DNA of 13,741 nucleotides. Origin: an uncultured bacterium. GTDB lineage: Bacteria; Patescibacteriota; Minisyncoccia; Phycocordibacterales; UBA9973. The notes beneath the pieces are model-generated. The model searched no databases. It had not been told where the DNA came from and worked only from the letters and a program-made list of their open reading frames with translations. The translations under genes were made by a program, and so were the position numbers. Positions 1-6,601 of the stretch are shown piece by piece; positions within the stretch are counted from its first letter, which is position 1; every line of letters starts with the position of its first letter. The stretch lies in contig CAIJLF010000134.1 of assembly GCA_903821415.1 (NCBI GenBank), positions 1-13,741 on the forward strand. Reading direction: 5' to 3'.

Positions 1-1083
1 CAATTCAGGATAAGCATCTTTGTATTTATTAATAATAACATCAATAATATTTATTAAATAATCACCTTTTAGAGATAATTTATCTGCAATTCTAACAACG
101 CGACGAAGAATACGTCTCAATATATAACCACTACCTGTATTACCAGGGAATCCACCATCTGCAATTATAAATACACTCGTTCGAAGATGGTCTGCCACTA
201 TTCTCATCAACTTTCTTGTATCTACCCAACACTGATCTCCATCCTTTATATATTCTTCATCAGTCTTATCACCATATTTTAATCCAGAAAATTCTTCTAT
301 TTTAGAAATCACTGAGCTAAATAAATCTGTGTCAAATACAGTCTTTTTACCTTGTACAACCATCGTTATTCTTTCAAACCCCATACCTGTATCTACGTTG
401 TGCTGTGCTAGTTTTCCGACAACTTTTCCATCAGCTTTCTCATATTCCATAAAAACATTATTCCATACCTCTATAACACGCCCCTCGTCGTCAGCTTTTA
501 CAAATTCATCATGTGTCATATCTCCAAGTGATTCTTCATTTGGATCATAGAATATTTCTGTATCACCCCCGCAAGGACCATTATCTCCTGCACTCCACCA
601 GTTATTCTTAGCAGGTAAAAAATATATCCGTCCTTCAGGCAAATATTTTTTCCAAATTTCAAAAGCTTCGTTATCACGAGGTGCATCATTATTCCCCTCG
701 AATACAGTTACATAAATTCTTTTTGAATCTAAACCCAAGCCCTCTTCTTTATTTATAAGGAATTCAAAGCTCCATTTTATAGCATCTTCTTTAAAATAGT
801 CGCCCAAAGACCAATTACCAAGCATTTCAAAAAAAGTACAATGTCTATTGTCTCCAACTTCATCTATATCATTTGTCCTTATACATTTTTGTGCATCAAC
901 CAAACGAATACCCATGGGATGTCTTTGACCTAATAGATAAGGCACTATAGGCTGCATACCAGCAGTATTAAAAAGGACCGAGGGGTCATTCTCAGGAATT
1001 AAAGATGCTGAAGGTATTATCTTGTGTCCACGGTTTTCGAAAAATTTTAAGAACTTTTGACGTATTTCATTTGATGTCATCAT
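1..1083 (-). CDS. alaS: Alanyl-tRNA synthetase, N-terminal 361 codons (3' end outside window)
   Basis: Class II aminoacyl-tRNA synthetase that charges tRNA-Ala with alanine in the cytoplasm. I translated this from the minus strand; it stays open to base 1, so the C-terminal part with the editing and C-Ala domains lies outside. Visible are the AlaRS N-terminal block (LFNTAGMQP, about residues 37-45), class II motif 2 (CTFFEMLGN, 82-90, then GDYF), the GDNGPCGG loop, the NVDTGMGFERI segment, and the SGYILRRVLRRVVR helix that opens the tRNA-recognition region. The form NDIDEVGDNRH before motif 2 is shorter than the usual proteobacterial sequence. The start is ambiguous among ATG codons at 1092, 1083 and 1080. 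I chose 1083 because TATAAT at 1098-1093 would put the transcription start near 1086, leaving almost no leader and excluding 1092. No Shine-Dalgarno sequence is seen. The gene follows the terminator of the MgtC gene and so forms its own unit. Confidence 0.96.
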   Translation of the reverse strand, partial: MMTSNEIRQKFLKFFENRGHKIIPSASLIPENDPSVLFNTAGMQPIVPYLLGQRHPMGIRLVDAQKCIRTNDIDEVGDNRHCTFFEMLGNWSLGDYFKEDAIKWSFEFLINKEEGLGLDSKRIYVTVFEGNNDAPRDNEAFEIWKKYLPEGRIYFLPAKNNWWSAGDNGPCGGDTEIFYDPNEESLGDMTHDEFVKADDEGRVIEVWNNVFMEYEKADGKVVGKLAQHNVDTGMGFERITMVVQGKKTVFDTDLFSSVISKIEEFSGLKYGDKTDEEYIKDGDQCWVDTRKLMRIVADHLRTSVFIIADGGFPGNTGSGYILRRILRRVVRIADKLSLKGDYLINIIDVIINKYKDAYPEL

Positions 1084-1092
1084 ATATCCCAT

Positions 1093-1098
1093 ATTATA
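1093..1098 (-). promoter_or_regulatory. -10 box of alaS promoter
   Basis: A perfect TATAAT hexamer lies just downstream of the mgtC terminator and 9 bases before the ATG at 1083. Transcription would be expected to start near 1086, giving an mRNA with about 0-3 bases of leader. No convincing -35 box is present; the terminator arm occupies the expected region. Confidence 0.5.
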
Positions 1099-1110
1099 CT
1101 AAAATAACAA

Positions 1111-1138
1111 AACAGAAAAGCCCCGACTATGGGGCTTT
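1111..1138 (-). terminator. Rho-independent terminator after the MgtC-family gene
   Basis: Read on the minus strand, AAAGCCCC, a six-base loop (ATAGTC) and GGGGCTTT form a perfect 8-bp stem (1138-1117). The run TTTTCTGTTTT continues to about 1109. The stem begins 8 nt after the MgtC stop codon (1148-1146), so this ends the long operon before alaS. Confidence 0.88.
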
Positions 1139-1145
1139 ATATATA

Positions 1146-1601
1146 TTAATTAAGCTCTTCTCTTTTATCGTTCTTGAAAAATTTACTGTTTTTTATCCTT
1201 TCTTCGATAAACCATAAAACGATAAATACAAATAATGTTAACGTTGTGGCAACTACCGCGATACTATATAGACCAAGGCCACAAGCCATACCTATACCAG
1301 CTGCTACCCAAAGTCCTGTGGCAGTAGTAAGACCAACTAATTTTGAATCTTTATTAAATATAATACCAGCTCCTAAGAACCCAATACCAACAACGATCTG
1401 AGAAACTATCATCAAAGGATTCATACCTGAAAACCCGGAATATATTTTAATCATCTCATTTGAAATAACTACAAATAATGCAGAACCCATAGATACGAGG
1501 GCATATGTTCTCATACCAGCTGTCTTATGCGCCCATACACGCTCCGTCCCTATAATCATACCTAAGGCCAATGCGACAAAAAGTTTCAAAACGATATTCA
1601 T
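1146..1601 (-). CDS. MgtC/SapB family membrane protein
   Basis: Small multi-pass inner-membrane protein of the MgtC/SapB family (151 aa from the start chosen here). The family signatures are visible in order: LGMIIGTERV, then HKTAGMRTYALVSMGSALF, VVGIGFLGAGIIF and GLTTATGLWVAAGIGMA, separated by hydrophobic segments, with a charged C-terminal tail. In pathogens MgtC affects growth in low magnesium and ATP-synthase activity; for short family members like this one the role is unknown. Only the hydrophobic domain is present, without the C-terminal soluble domain of full-length MgtC. An in-frame ATG at 1631 would add ten residues. I prefer 1601 because GGAG lies 5 nt upstream and because family members usually begin just before the first membrane helix. 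The gene follows cutA by 48 nt and ends 8 nt before a terminator. Confidence 0.9.
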   Translation of the reverse strand: MNIVLKLFVALALGMIIGTERVWAHKTAGMRTYALVSMGSALFVVISNEMIKIYSGFSGMNPLMIVSQIVVGIGFLGAGIIFNKDSKLVGLTTATGLWVAAGIGMACGLGLYSIAVVATTLTLFVFIVLWFIEERIKNSKFFKNDKREELN

Positions 1602-1606
1602 TGTTG

Positions 1607-1610
1607 CTCC
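1607..1610 (-). promoter_or_regulatory. Shine-Dalgarno GGAG deciding the MgtC-family start
   Basis: GGAG is followed by five bases (CAACA) and the ATG at 1601. It is the only well-placed anti-16S-complementary site noticed in front of a gene in this window, and it supports the internal methionine rather than the ATG at 1631. Confidence 0.6.
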
Positions 1611-1637
1611 ATCTAAAAAAATATTTTGCATAATTTT

Positions 1638-1643
1638 ATTATA
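1638..1643 (-). promoter_or_regulatory. Possible internal -10 box before the MgtC-family gene
   Basis: TATAAT lies in the cutA-mgtC gap and is followed by AAAATT and then the ATG at 1631. The predicted start site is the A of that ATG. A transcript from here could be leaderless for the long form, or give a 30-nt leader carrying GGAG for the short form. The surroundings are very AT-rich, so chance is possible, and no clear -35 box was found. Confidence 0.3.
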
Positions 1644-1649
1644 TATTAA

Positions 1650-2075
1650 TTATTTTAATCTATTAAATCCTGTATCTTCTTGTCTTCTTTTAATAGTCTC
1701 CTCTTCTGTCTCTGTTATGTAAGGATCTTGGTTTTTTAATGTATTTTCCACCCAAAGTGAGTAAGAAACATTTGTTATATCAGTTAAACTTCTAACAATC
1801 ATAGGAACACTATATGAGTGTTCTGCTTCTAAATGCTTCATTAATGTATCACTGATATTTTTGTGTGTTGAGAACATAAGGATGTACTGATTTAATTCTT
1901 GTATAACTCCTTGCCATGGATAAATAGAATTAATAATCCAATAGTCCATAGATATAGCAAGCTTTTCCCTAAGTGCTGAATACCCCATAGATCTAGCTTC
2001 TTCCATATCTCCACATATAGTATAGACAAAAACTATTTCTTCTCCACCCTTTTCAATTTTTTCTATTATGCTCAT
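1650..2075 (-). CDS. cutA: CutA1-family divalent cation tolerance protein
   Basis: CutA1 proteins are small cytoplasmic trimers with a ferredoxin-like fold linked to copper and divalent-metal tolerance. Their exact function is unsettled. The family pattern is clear: the first strand FVYTICGDMEEAR (about residues 16-28), the helix ending in REKLAIS, the hallmark NSIYPWQGVIQE (49-60), then LKxxLxxEHSYSVPMIV around residues 79-93 and YSLWVENTL. The typical family cysteine after 'LA' is replaced (AISMDYW). At 141 aa it is longer than the usual 105-115, mainly through a charged C-terminal tail of about 30 residues rich in Glu, Lys and Arg. The gene starts 46 nt after mnmA and has an A/T-rich leader without Shine-Dalgarno sequence. 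It probably belongs to the same operon as mnmA and the MgtC-family gene. I am confident of the family but not of the cellular role. Confidence 0.85.
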   Translation of the reverse strand: MSIIEKIEKGGEEIVFVYTICGDMEEARSMGYSALREKLAISMDYWIINSIYPWQGVIQELNQYILMFSTHKNISDTLMKHLEAEHSYSVPMIVRSLTDITNVSYSLWVENTLKNQDPYITETEEETIKRRQEDTGFNRLK

Positions 2076-2121
2076 ATTTAAAATTTAGTAATTTGTAATT
2101 ATTTATTAAATTATGTATATA

Positions 2122-3246
2122 TTATCCCACAACACATCCTCCTAAGCAAATATCACCATCGTATATGACGACTGATTGGCCTTTGTCTATAAGTATATCT
2201 TTATCAAAAATTACTTCAATGTTTGTATGACTTACGCGATCAACTTTACATTTTAATAATTCACCATGATAACGAATTTGAGCTGTATATTTCCTATCTT
2301 TTTCTGGTATAGATGTAATCCAGTTTGCATTATAGCATTGGACTGTCGTATGTAATTCCCCTATAGAACCGATACTTCTCTCTACCAGATCTAATTTATG
2401 TGAAACTTTAATAGTATTATTATTAATGTTTTTTGAAATAATATAAAGAGGCTTGCTATTGTCGTCATTCTTGAAAACTGTAAAACCATGTCTTTCTCCA
2501 AGAGTAAAGAAGACTGCTCCGTCGTGTGAACCTATCACTTTCCCATCTTCATCTATAACATCACCAGTATTTGTTTTGATATAATGCTTTAAAAAATCTT
2601 TCATATCAAGAGGTCCTAAGAAGCAGACTCCTTGGCTATCTTTCTTAACAGCAGTTACTAGTCTGTATTTCTTTGCTAACTTTCTTACTTCGATTTTTTC
2701 TAAATGACCGATAGGGAAGAGTGTATGTTCTAAATCATCTTGAGTAAGAGTCCAGAGAAAATACGACTGATCTTTAGAAGTATCAATCCCCTTTCTCAAC
2801 ATAAATTTTTTAATTCCTGATTTAGTAGAATCATATACTGGGTAATATTCATAATTATTCTTTGTATAATGCCCTGTGGCAATAAAATGAGCTCCGTGTT
2901 TCTTAGCAAATTGCCAAAAAAATCCAAACTTTACTTCACGATTACACATAACATCAGGATTCGGAGTGTTTCCCTTCTTGTATTCTTCTATCATATAGTC
3001 TGCAACACCTTTCTTATAAGCTTCTTCTGCATCGCATTCTAAAAATGGAATGCCTAAGTACGAACAGACTCGCATAGCATCTCTCCTCTCTTCTTTCCAC
3101 GTGCATTTTATAAAGTCTGGTGACCACGTACGGATAAAAACACCGACCACATTGTAGCCTTGTTCTATCAGTAGTGCTGCAGCGACAGAGCTATCCACTC
3201 CACCCGAAACACCAACAAATACAGTTTTAATTATATTTTTTCCCAT
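2122..3246 (-). CDS. mnmA: tRNA-specific 2-thiouridylase MnmA
   Basis: Catalyses ATP-dependent 2-thiolation of the wobble uridine in tRNA-Lys, -Glu and -Gln, taking persulfide sulfur from a relay protein. From the ATG at 3246 it has 374 aa, a normal length. Visible are the PP-loop SGGVDSS (14-20) for adenylation, NPDVMCN with Cys101 aligning with the nucleophilic cysteine, ATGHY (123-127), KDQSYFL (158-164) and GVCFLG with Cys208 aligning with the second catalytic cysteine. A C-terminal beta-barrel-like region follows. An in-frame TTG at 3264 would extend the protein by six residues, but the family normally begins a few residues before the first strand leading to the PP-loop, as the ATG form does. 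The first 16 bases overlap the end of the rRNA methyltransferase gene, suggesting translational coupling of two RNA-modifying enzymes. The sulfur relay partners are not encoded in this window. Confidence 0.96.
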   Translation of the reverse strand: MGKNIIKTVFVGVSGGVDSSVAAALLIEQGYNVVGVFIRTWSPDFIKCTWKEERRDAMRVCSYLGIPFLECDAEEAYKKGVADYMIEEYKKGNTPNPDVMCNREVKFGFFWQFAKKHGAHFIATGHYTKNNYEYYPVYDSTKSGIKKFMLRKGIDTSKDQSYFLWTLTQDDLEHTLFPIGHLEKIEVRKLAKKYRLVTAVKKDSQGVCFLGPLDMKDFLKHYIKTNTGDVIDEDGKVIGSHDGAVFFTLGERHGFTVFKNDDNSKPLYIISKNINNNTIKVSHKLDLVERSIGSIGELHTTVQCYNANWITSIPEKDRKYTAQIRYHGELLKCKVDRVSHTNIEVIFDKDILIDKGQSVVIYDGDICLGGCVVG

Positions 3247-4136
3247 CTCGCAAAAATTCCACAAGGAAGCTGTCTCTTACTTCCAGTCTCTTCTATTACT
3301 AGTTCACCTCCTTCTATCTTTCCCTTATAGTCTTTCATCATATCCATAAGATTATTTTCATATACAATAGACGAATACCCTGCAGTATAACCATTTACAA
3401 GAATAAATAAAGGGTCATCAGATAATAACTGTTTACACAAGTCCATTAGATTCAAAAAACCTTCTTCTATCTTCCATATCTCATCCTTAGGACCATGACC
3501 GAAAGCTGGAGGGTCCATTATGATAGCATCGTATTTTCTTCCTCTTTTTATTTCTCTTTTTAAAAACAAAACTACATCTTCGATAAGCCACCTGATAGGT
3601 GCATCTTTAAGTCCTGATATTTCAGCATTTAGTCTCGCCCATTCTACAGCATTCTTGGAAGCATCTACATGTGCAACTAGAGCTCCAGCTTTTGCACAAG
3701 CAAGAGTTGCACCACCTGTATATGCAAAAAGATTAAGAACTGAAACGGGTTCGCTCTTTAAGTCCTTGCCTTGGGCTCCCTTAAGGCAAGGCCTTTCCCC
3801 GCTCCTAATTAACTCTGTCATCCATTTCCAGTTTGAAAGTTGCTCCGGAAAGAGACCAATATGTTTAAAAGAAGTGGGTTTGATATTAAATTTAAGATTT
3901 CCATATGATATATCCCAATTGTTTGGAACACCATTTTTTATTATCCATTTATTCTTAGTCCCACTACGTATGAATTCTAAATCAGATTTACCCCAAGCTT
4001 CTTCAATTAAGGATTTTTTCCACAAAGCCTCTGGATCAGGTCGAGATAAGAGATAAGAACCATATCTTTCTAGTTTCTTTCCATCACCTGAATCTAAAAG
4101 TTCGTAGTCTTTTTGTTTTATTGTTTTTAATATCAT
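3231..4136 (-). CDS. Class I SAM-dependent methyltransferase, RlmI-like rRNA methyltransferase family
   Basis: A 301-aa cytoplasmic methyltransferase of the family containing 23S rRNA cytosine-C5 methyltransferase RlmI. Motif I is VLNLFAYTGG (133-142), followed by the acidic SAM-ribose residue in HVDAS (Asp158), WARLN (166-170), a motif III-like WLIEDV (183-188) and the catalytic DPPAFG (208-213). The N-terminal part contains FKHIGLFPEQ, which precedes the SAM domain in this group. There is no PUA domain as in E. coli RlmI, so the substrate base is not certain. The stretch around residues 115-130, between the first helix and motif I, is longer than usual and is encoded by a GC-rich palindrome, which looks like an insertion. 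The gene starts 14 nt after mltG and overlaps mnmA by 16 nt. Modification of rRNA is a family inference. Confidence 0.82.
   Translation of the reverse strand: MILKTIKQKDYELLDSGDGKKLERYGSYLLSRPDPEALWKKSLIEEAWGKSDLEFIRSGTKNKWIIKNGVPNNWDISYGNLKFNIKPTSFKHIGLFPEQLSNWKWMTELIRSGERPCLKGAQGKDLKSEPVSVLNLFAYTGGATLACAKAGALVAHVDASKNAVEWARLNAEISGLKDAPIRWLIEDVVLFLKREIKRGRKYDAIIMDPPAFGHGPKDEIWKIEEGFLNLMDLCKQLLSDDPLFILVNGYTAGYSSIVYENNLMDMMKDYKGKIEGGELVIEETGSKRQLPCGIFARWEKI
3760..3795. repeat. GC-rich palindrome inside the methyltransferase gene
   Basis: The arms CCTTGCCTT (3764-3772) and AAGGCAAGG (3783-3791) are perfect inverse complements separated by ten bases. The arms extend to 13 bp with one mismatch (3760-3772 and 3783-3795). 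The element is far richer in GC than the flanking sequence and is in frame, encoding roughly residues 115-126 in a non-conserved stretch before motif I. No second copy was noticed in the window. It may be a small palindromic repeat inserted in the reading frame. Confidence 0.6.
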
Positions 4137-4150
4137 TTTTGTATAATTAA

Positions 4151-5065
4151 TTATTTTAAATAACGTGCTATGTTAATTTTATGCTGGCTATAGTTAGTAG
4201 CATAATGAACTACACCATTTTTATCATGTAAATAGTATAAATATGGTGAATCTTCGGGGTGAATAGCTGAATTTATAGATAAAATACCAGGATTACTAAT
4301 AGGGTCTACTGGAAGGTTTGCATTCTTATATGTAGAAGGAGAAGCATCTACTTGAAGTGGCATACCTATCTTAATCCTTTTCCATAAAATACCTGAGATT
4401 ATAGCTGAATCACTTTTTCCACTAGCCTCTTTTTCTAAAATTGAAGCCATAACAATAATATCAGATAATTTTCTTCCTGAAGAATTAATATCATTATCTA
4501 AAACTAGTATCTTTTTCTTAAAATTAGCTGTTATCTCTTCTAATACTTCAGTCGTAGTAGTTAGAGGATAAAAGAAATATGTATCTGGAAATAAATATCC
4601 TTGCTTACACCTTGGGTCTGACAAAAAGGCATCCATACGTGTAATAGGTAGCTTATCTGCTATTAATTTTGACATATCATCATTTGTCATACCTTCTCTT
4701 AGTGTAACCTTAATAGGAGATACATCATGCCTACCTTTTGCGATTTGTAACGATATACTCAAAACCGATGAATTCGCTTTAAATAAATAATCTCCATATT
4801 TTACTTTTCTATCCTTAGATAAAACATACATCAAAGTTTTGAAAATATATGGTGATTTTATAATATTATTATTTTTCAAATCTTGTGAAATTTTAATTAG
4901 AGAATCATTTGAAGATATATGAATAGTCCTGTCCCTATTTCCTATAGGCGCACTCAATATGTAGTGAATAAATATAAAAAAAACACCTATGATTAAGATA
5001 ATATCTAATATCCAGTAAGATTTAAAACTTTTTCTGTTTTTTATTTCATTATTTAAACTATCCAT
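4151..5065 (-). CDS. mltG: Endolytic murein transglycosylase MltG (YceG-like)
   Basis: Membrane-anchored lytic transglycosylase that cuts nascent peptidoglycan glycan strands, thought to release new chains and set their length. The 304-aa protein has a short cytosolic N-terminus, one membrane helix at about residues 18-39, a LysM-like portion (ISSNDSLIKISQDL, from residue 50), then the YceG domain. Signature blocks are GYLFPDTYF (156-164), the catalytic-region MASILEKEASG (206-216, with Glu211 in the position expected for the active-site glutamate), GMPLQVDAS (234-242), DPISNPGILSI (254-264) and SPYLYYL (273-279). The start codon lies 11 nt after the stop of the preceding membrane-protein gene, so the two are probably cotranscribed. 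A TATAAT overlapping that stop codon (5081-5076) could act as an internal promoter but may be chance in this AT-rich DNA. Confidence 0.95.
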   Translation of the reverse strand: MDSLNNEIKNRKSFKSYWILDIILIIGVFFIFIHYILSAPIGNRDRTIHISSNDSLIKISQDLKNNNIIKSPYIFKTLMYVLSKDRKVKYGDYLFKANSSVLSISLQIAKGRHDVSPIKVTLREGMTNDDMSKLIADKLPITRMDAFLSDPRCKQGYLFPDTYFFYPLTTTTEVLEEITANFKKKILVLDNDINSSGRKLSDIIVMASILEKEASGKSDSAIISGILWKRIKIGMPLQVDASPSTYKNANLPVDPISNPGILSINSAIHPEDSPYLYYLHDKNGVVHYATNYSQHKINIARYLK

Positions 5066-5076
5066 TTTATGAAAGA

Positions 5077-6381
5077 TTATATAGGTAAATCAGAAGGTGG
5101 CTTTGCGATCTTAGATTCAATACGCTTGAAGCTTGGAGTCTCAGAAACCATACCTGGGAAATGGAAAAGTGTGGCGAGCTCTTCATTTGATATAACAAAT
5201 GGCTTAGGTTTATTTGAAGGAAAAAATAATGAAAATACTTTTGGATATTCCATATTGTATTGTAATGGTGGATGAAAAAATGTTCTCATCCTATAAAAAT
5301 CAAGCATTCTTTTCTTGATCTTAGTGAGTGCTAGCCCTGTAGGGTCTGACCAAGGGGCATCAAACTGAGTGGCATTAATACGCCATAATTCATTTATTGA
5401 AGGCTGAGCATATTGACGGAAAAGAAGACGAACATCACGACGTAAGTTATTAAACTGATCTTCTGTGTGATACTTTTTCTCTGCTAACGCTATAAGACGT
5501 ATGCCACAGTCAAAATGTATCTTGGCCATATTTTCTGTTATGGCTGTAACAACAGGCTTTAGATGCTCAGGTAAGAATGTCTGCTTAGCGATAGCAGGTC
5601 CTCCTGGGTTTCCACTTTCATTAAACTTCGTATAATCAGCTAAAATGGTATCTAAATAGCTCGATGCTGCCTCTGTAAAGTCCATATGCTTGCCAGTATG
5701 GTGATTATGATATTTCTTTATACTTTGACGAACTACTATCTGTATCCAGACTTGCTGACCTCTTGGTATAGACCCTAGAAATTCTACCATCGGAGTAATG
5801 GGGTCTATCTTAAATTCTTCTTTTATTCCTGTCTTCATGTCATCCCCAAAACCTTTATAAGTTTTAAATGGCAAAAAATCTTCTTTTAATTTATTAAATT
5901 CACAACCCCAAACATTCCAATCTCCATTCTTTTTATATTGTTGGACATTCCAAACATAATCGTCTACTTCAACGACTTTTGATTGTGGATACTGAGCATA
6001 TATCTGTGTTTCTACTAAATTTCTAATTCTAGTAGGTGTACGAATATAAAAATGAACTCTACCGTCAATAGAAACTATCTCAAGTGAAAACCACATCCAA
6101 GGAGCGCCTATCACGTACTGCTCCCAGAAACCTTTAAAACTTTGATGATACAGAGCGTTTGAGAAAAAAAGCTCCATAGCTGCTGGAGACTTTATAACAT
6201 CTCTTGGGACTTGGATTTCAAGAAGTACCCACTTAATACCCATAATAAAACGCTCCTGTCTATAATGATGCCATAAACTAACAGCTAAGAAACCTAATGG
6301 AATAGGCATCAAATATCCAACAGCAACTATTAATAACTGTAGAAGATTTAAATTGTGTGAATTTAGAAAGTCTTGAATCAT
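5077..6381 (-). CDS. Conserved membrane protein resembling the N-terminal part of type IV secretion-like ATPases
   Basis: A 434-aa protein with a hydrophobic N-terminus (about residues 11-38, one long or two short spans) and a soluble remainder. It contains LLEIQVPRDVIKSPAAMELFF near 53-73 and, at the end, ATLFHFPG (403-410) followed by TPSFKRIESK and PPSDLP. From memory these blocks match a region found in Patescibacteria proteins upstream of a VirB4/TraD/HerA-like ATPase domain, where the FHFPG...SK...PP..LP segment leads into the ATPase. Here the protein stops exactly at that point and has no Walker A or B motif, so it would be a stand-alone membrane and stator-like domain. Its role, perhaps in DNA uptake, secretion or pili, is inferred only from that resemblance. 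The gene is preceded by a 34-aa membrane peptide gene and followed by mltG. No Shine-Dalgarno sequence is present before the ATG. Confidence 0.7.
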   Translation of the reverse strand: MIQDFLNSHNLNLLQLLIVAVGYLMPIPLGFLAVSLWHHYRQERFIMGIKWVLLEIQVPRDVIKSPAAMELFFSNALYHQSFKGFWEQYVIGAPWMWFSLEIVSIDGRVHFYIRTPTRIRNLVETQIYAQYPQSKVVEVDDYVWNVQQYKKNGDWNVWGCEFNKLKEDFLPFKTYKGFGDDMKTGIKEEFKIDPITPMVEFLGSIPRGQQVWIQIVVRQSIKKYHNHHTGKHMDFTEAASSYLDTILADYTKFNESGNPGGPAIAKQTFLPEHLKPVVTAITENMAKIHFDCGIRLIALAEKKYHTEDQFNNLRRDVRLLFRQYAQPSINELWRINATQFDAPWSDPTGLALTKIKKRMLDFYRMRTFFHPPLQYNMEYPKVFSLFFPSNKPKPFVISNEELATLFHFPGMVSETPSFKRIESKIAKPPSDLPI

Positions 6382-6405
6382 GTTTAAAATTTATTAAAAT
6401 CTAAA

Positions 6406-6510
6406 TTATAAAATTCTAAGATTGGGTGAAGTAAAAAAACCTAATAGTACAGCAATTAAAAAAATACCTAGAATTATCAAAACTATGTTTATAATACCAC
6501 GATTATACAT
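6406..6510 (-). CDS. Small single-span membrane peptide (34 aa)
   Basis: This short frame on the minus strand reads ATG to TAA without interruption. The product begins MYNRGIINIV, continues with a hydrophobic stretch of about 20 residues (residues 6-25) and ends TSPNLRIL. Arg4 on the N-terminal side and a short polar C-terminal tail would suit a single membrane helix. I do not recognise a family. The case for a real gene is its context. An extended -10 box (TGC-TATAAT) lies exactly six bases before the ATG, giving a predicted leaderless message. The stop codon is 24 nt before the type IV-like membrane-protein gene, and no terminator lies between. It may be a small partner subunit of that protein. 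The alternative is that this is only the leader of the following gene. Confidence 0.55.
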   Translation of the reverse strand: MYNRGIINIVLIILGIFLIAVLLGFFTSPNLRIL

Positions 6511-6516
6511 ATTTCT

Positions 6517-6525
6517 ATTATAGCA
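6517..6525 (-). promoter_or_regulatory. Extended -10 promoter of the long operon
   Basis: TGC followed by a perfect TATAAT (6522-6517) forms a consensus extended -10 element. The seventh base after the hexamer, position 6510, is the A of the small-peptide ATG, so the predicted message has no leader. No good -35 box is visible, which extended -10 promoters can tolerate. The upstream gene is closed off by the terminator at 6566-6597. Confidence 0.7.
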
Positions 6526-6565
6526 TTCTAGTATAAATTAGGAAATATGAAAATACTAATTAAAT

Positions 6566-6597
6566 AAAAATTCCTTGTTCAAAGACAAGGAATTTTT
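6566..6597 (-). terminator. Terminator after the sigma-4/HARE gene
   Basis: A perfect 13-bp stem (AAAAATTCCTTGT with its complement) surrounds a six-base loop and lies 4 bases after the TAA at 6604-6602. A T-rich tail follows the stem on the minus strand. The A/T-flanked stem is symmetrical, so it could act in both directions. Confidence 0.9.
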
Positions 6598-6601
6598 ATT
6601 A

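Noticed and set aside
1005..1401. Plus-strand open frames near 1005-1217 and 1174-1401
   Set aside because: They are antisense to alaS, the terminator and the MgtC-family gene, show no family motif, and run across a clear minus-strand terminator.
1602..1649. Magnesium riboswitch or mgtC leader peptide
   Set aside because: The cutA-mgtC gap is only 48 nt, far too short for an M-box, and no proline- or acidic-rich leader frame is seen.
3247..3264. TTG start extending mnmA by six residues
   Set aside because: The ATG at 3246 gives the usual short lead-in to the PP-loop, and TTG has no supporting ribosome binding site.
3520..4056. 178-codon plus-strand open frame
   Set aside because: It mirrors the methyltransferase gene, whose SAM-binding and DPPAFG motifs are intact. 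The low-complexity plus-strand product has no recognisable features.
5076..5081. Internal promoter for mltG (TATAAT overlapping the preceding stop codon)
   Set aside because: There is no -35 or extended -10 support, spacing to the ATG is looser than at the leaderless candidates, and such hexamers arise easily by chance in this AT-rich DNA.
5069..5275. Plus-strand 68-codon frame at the mltG boundary
   Set aside because: It is antisense to the conserved C-terminal motif of the 434-aa membrane protein and has no promoter or family signal.
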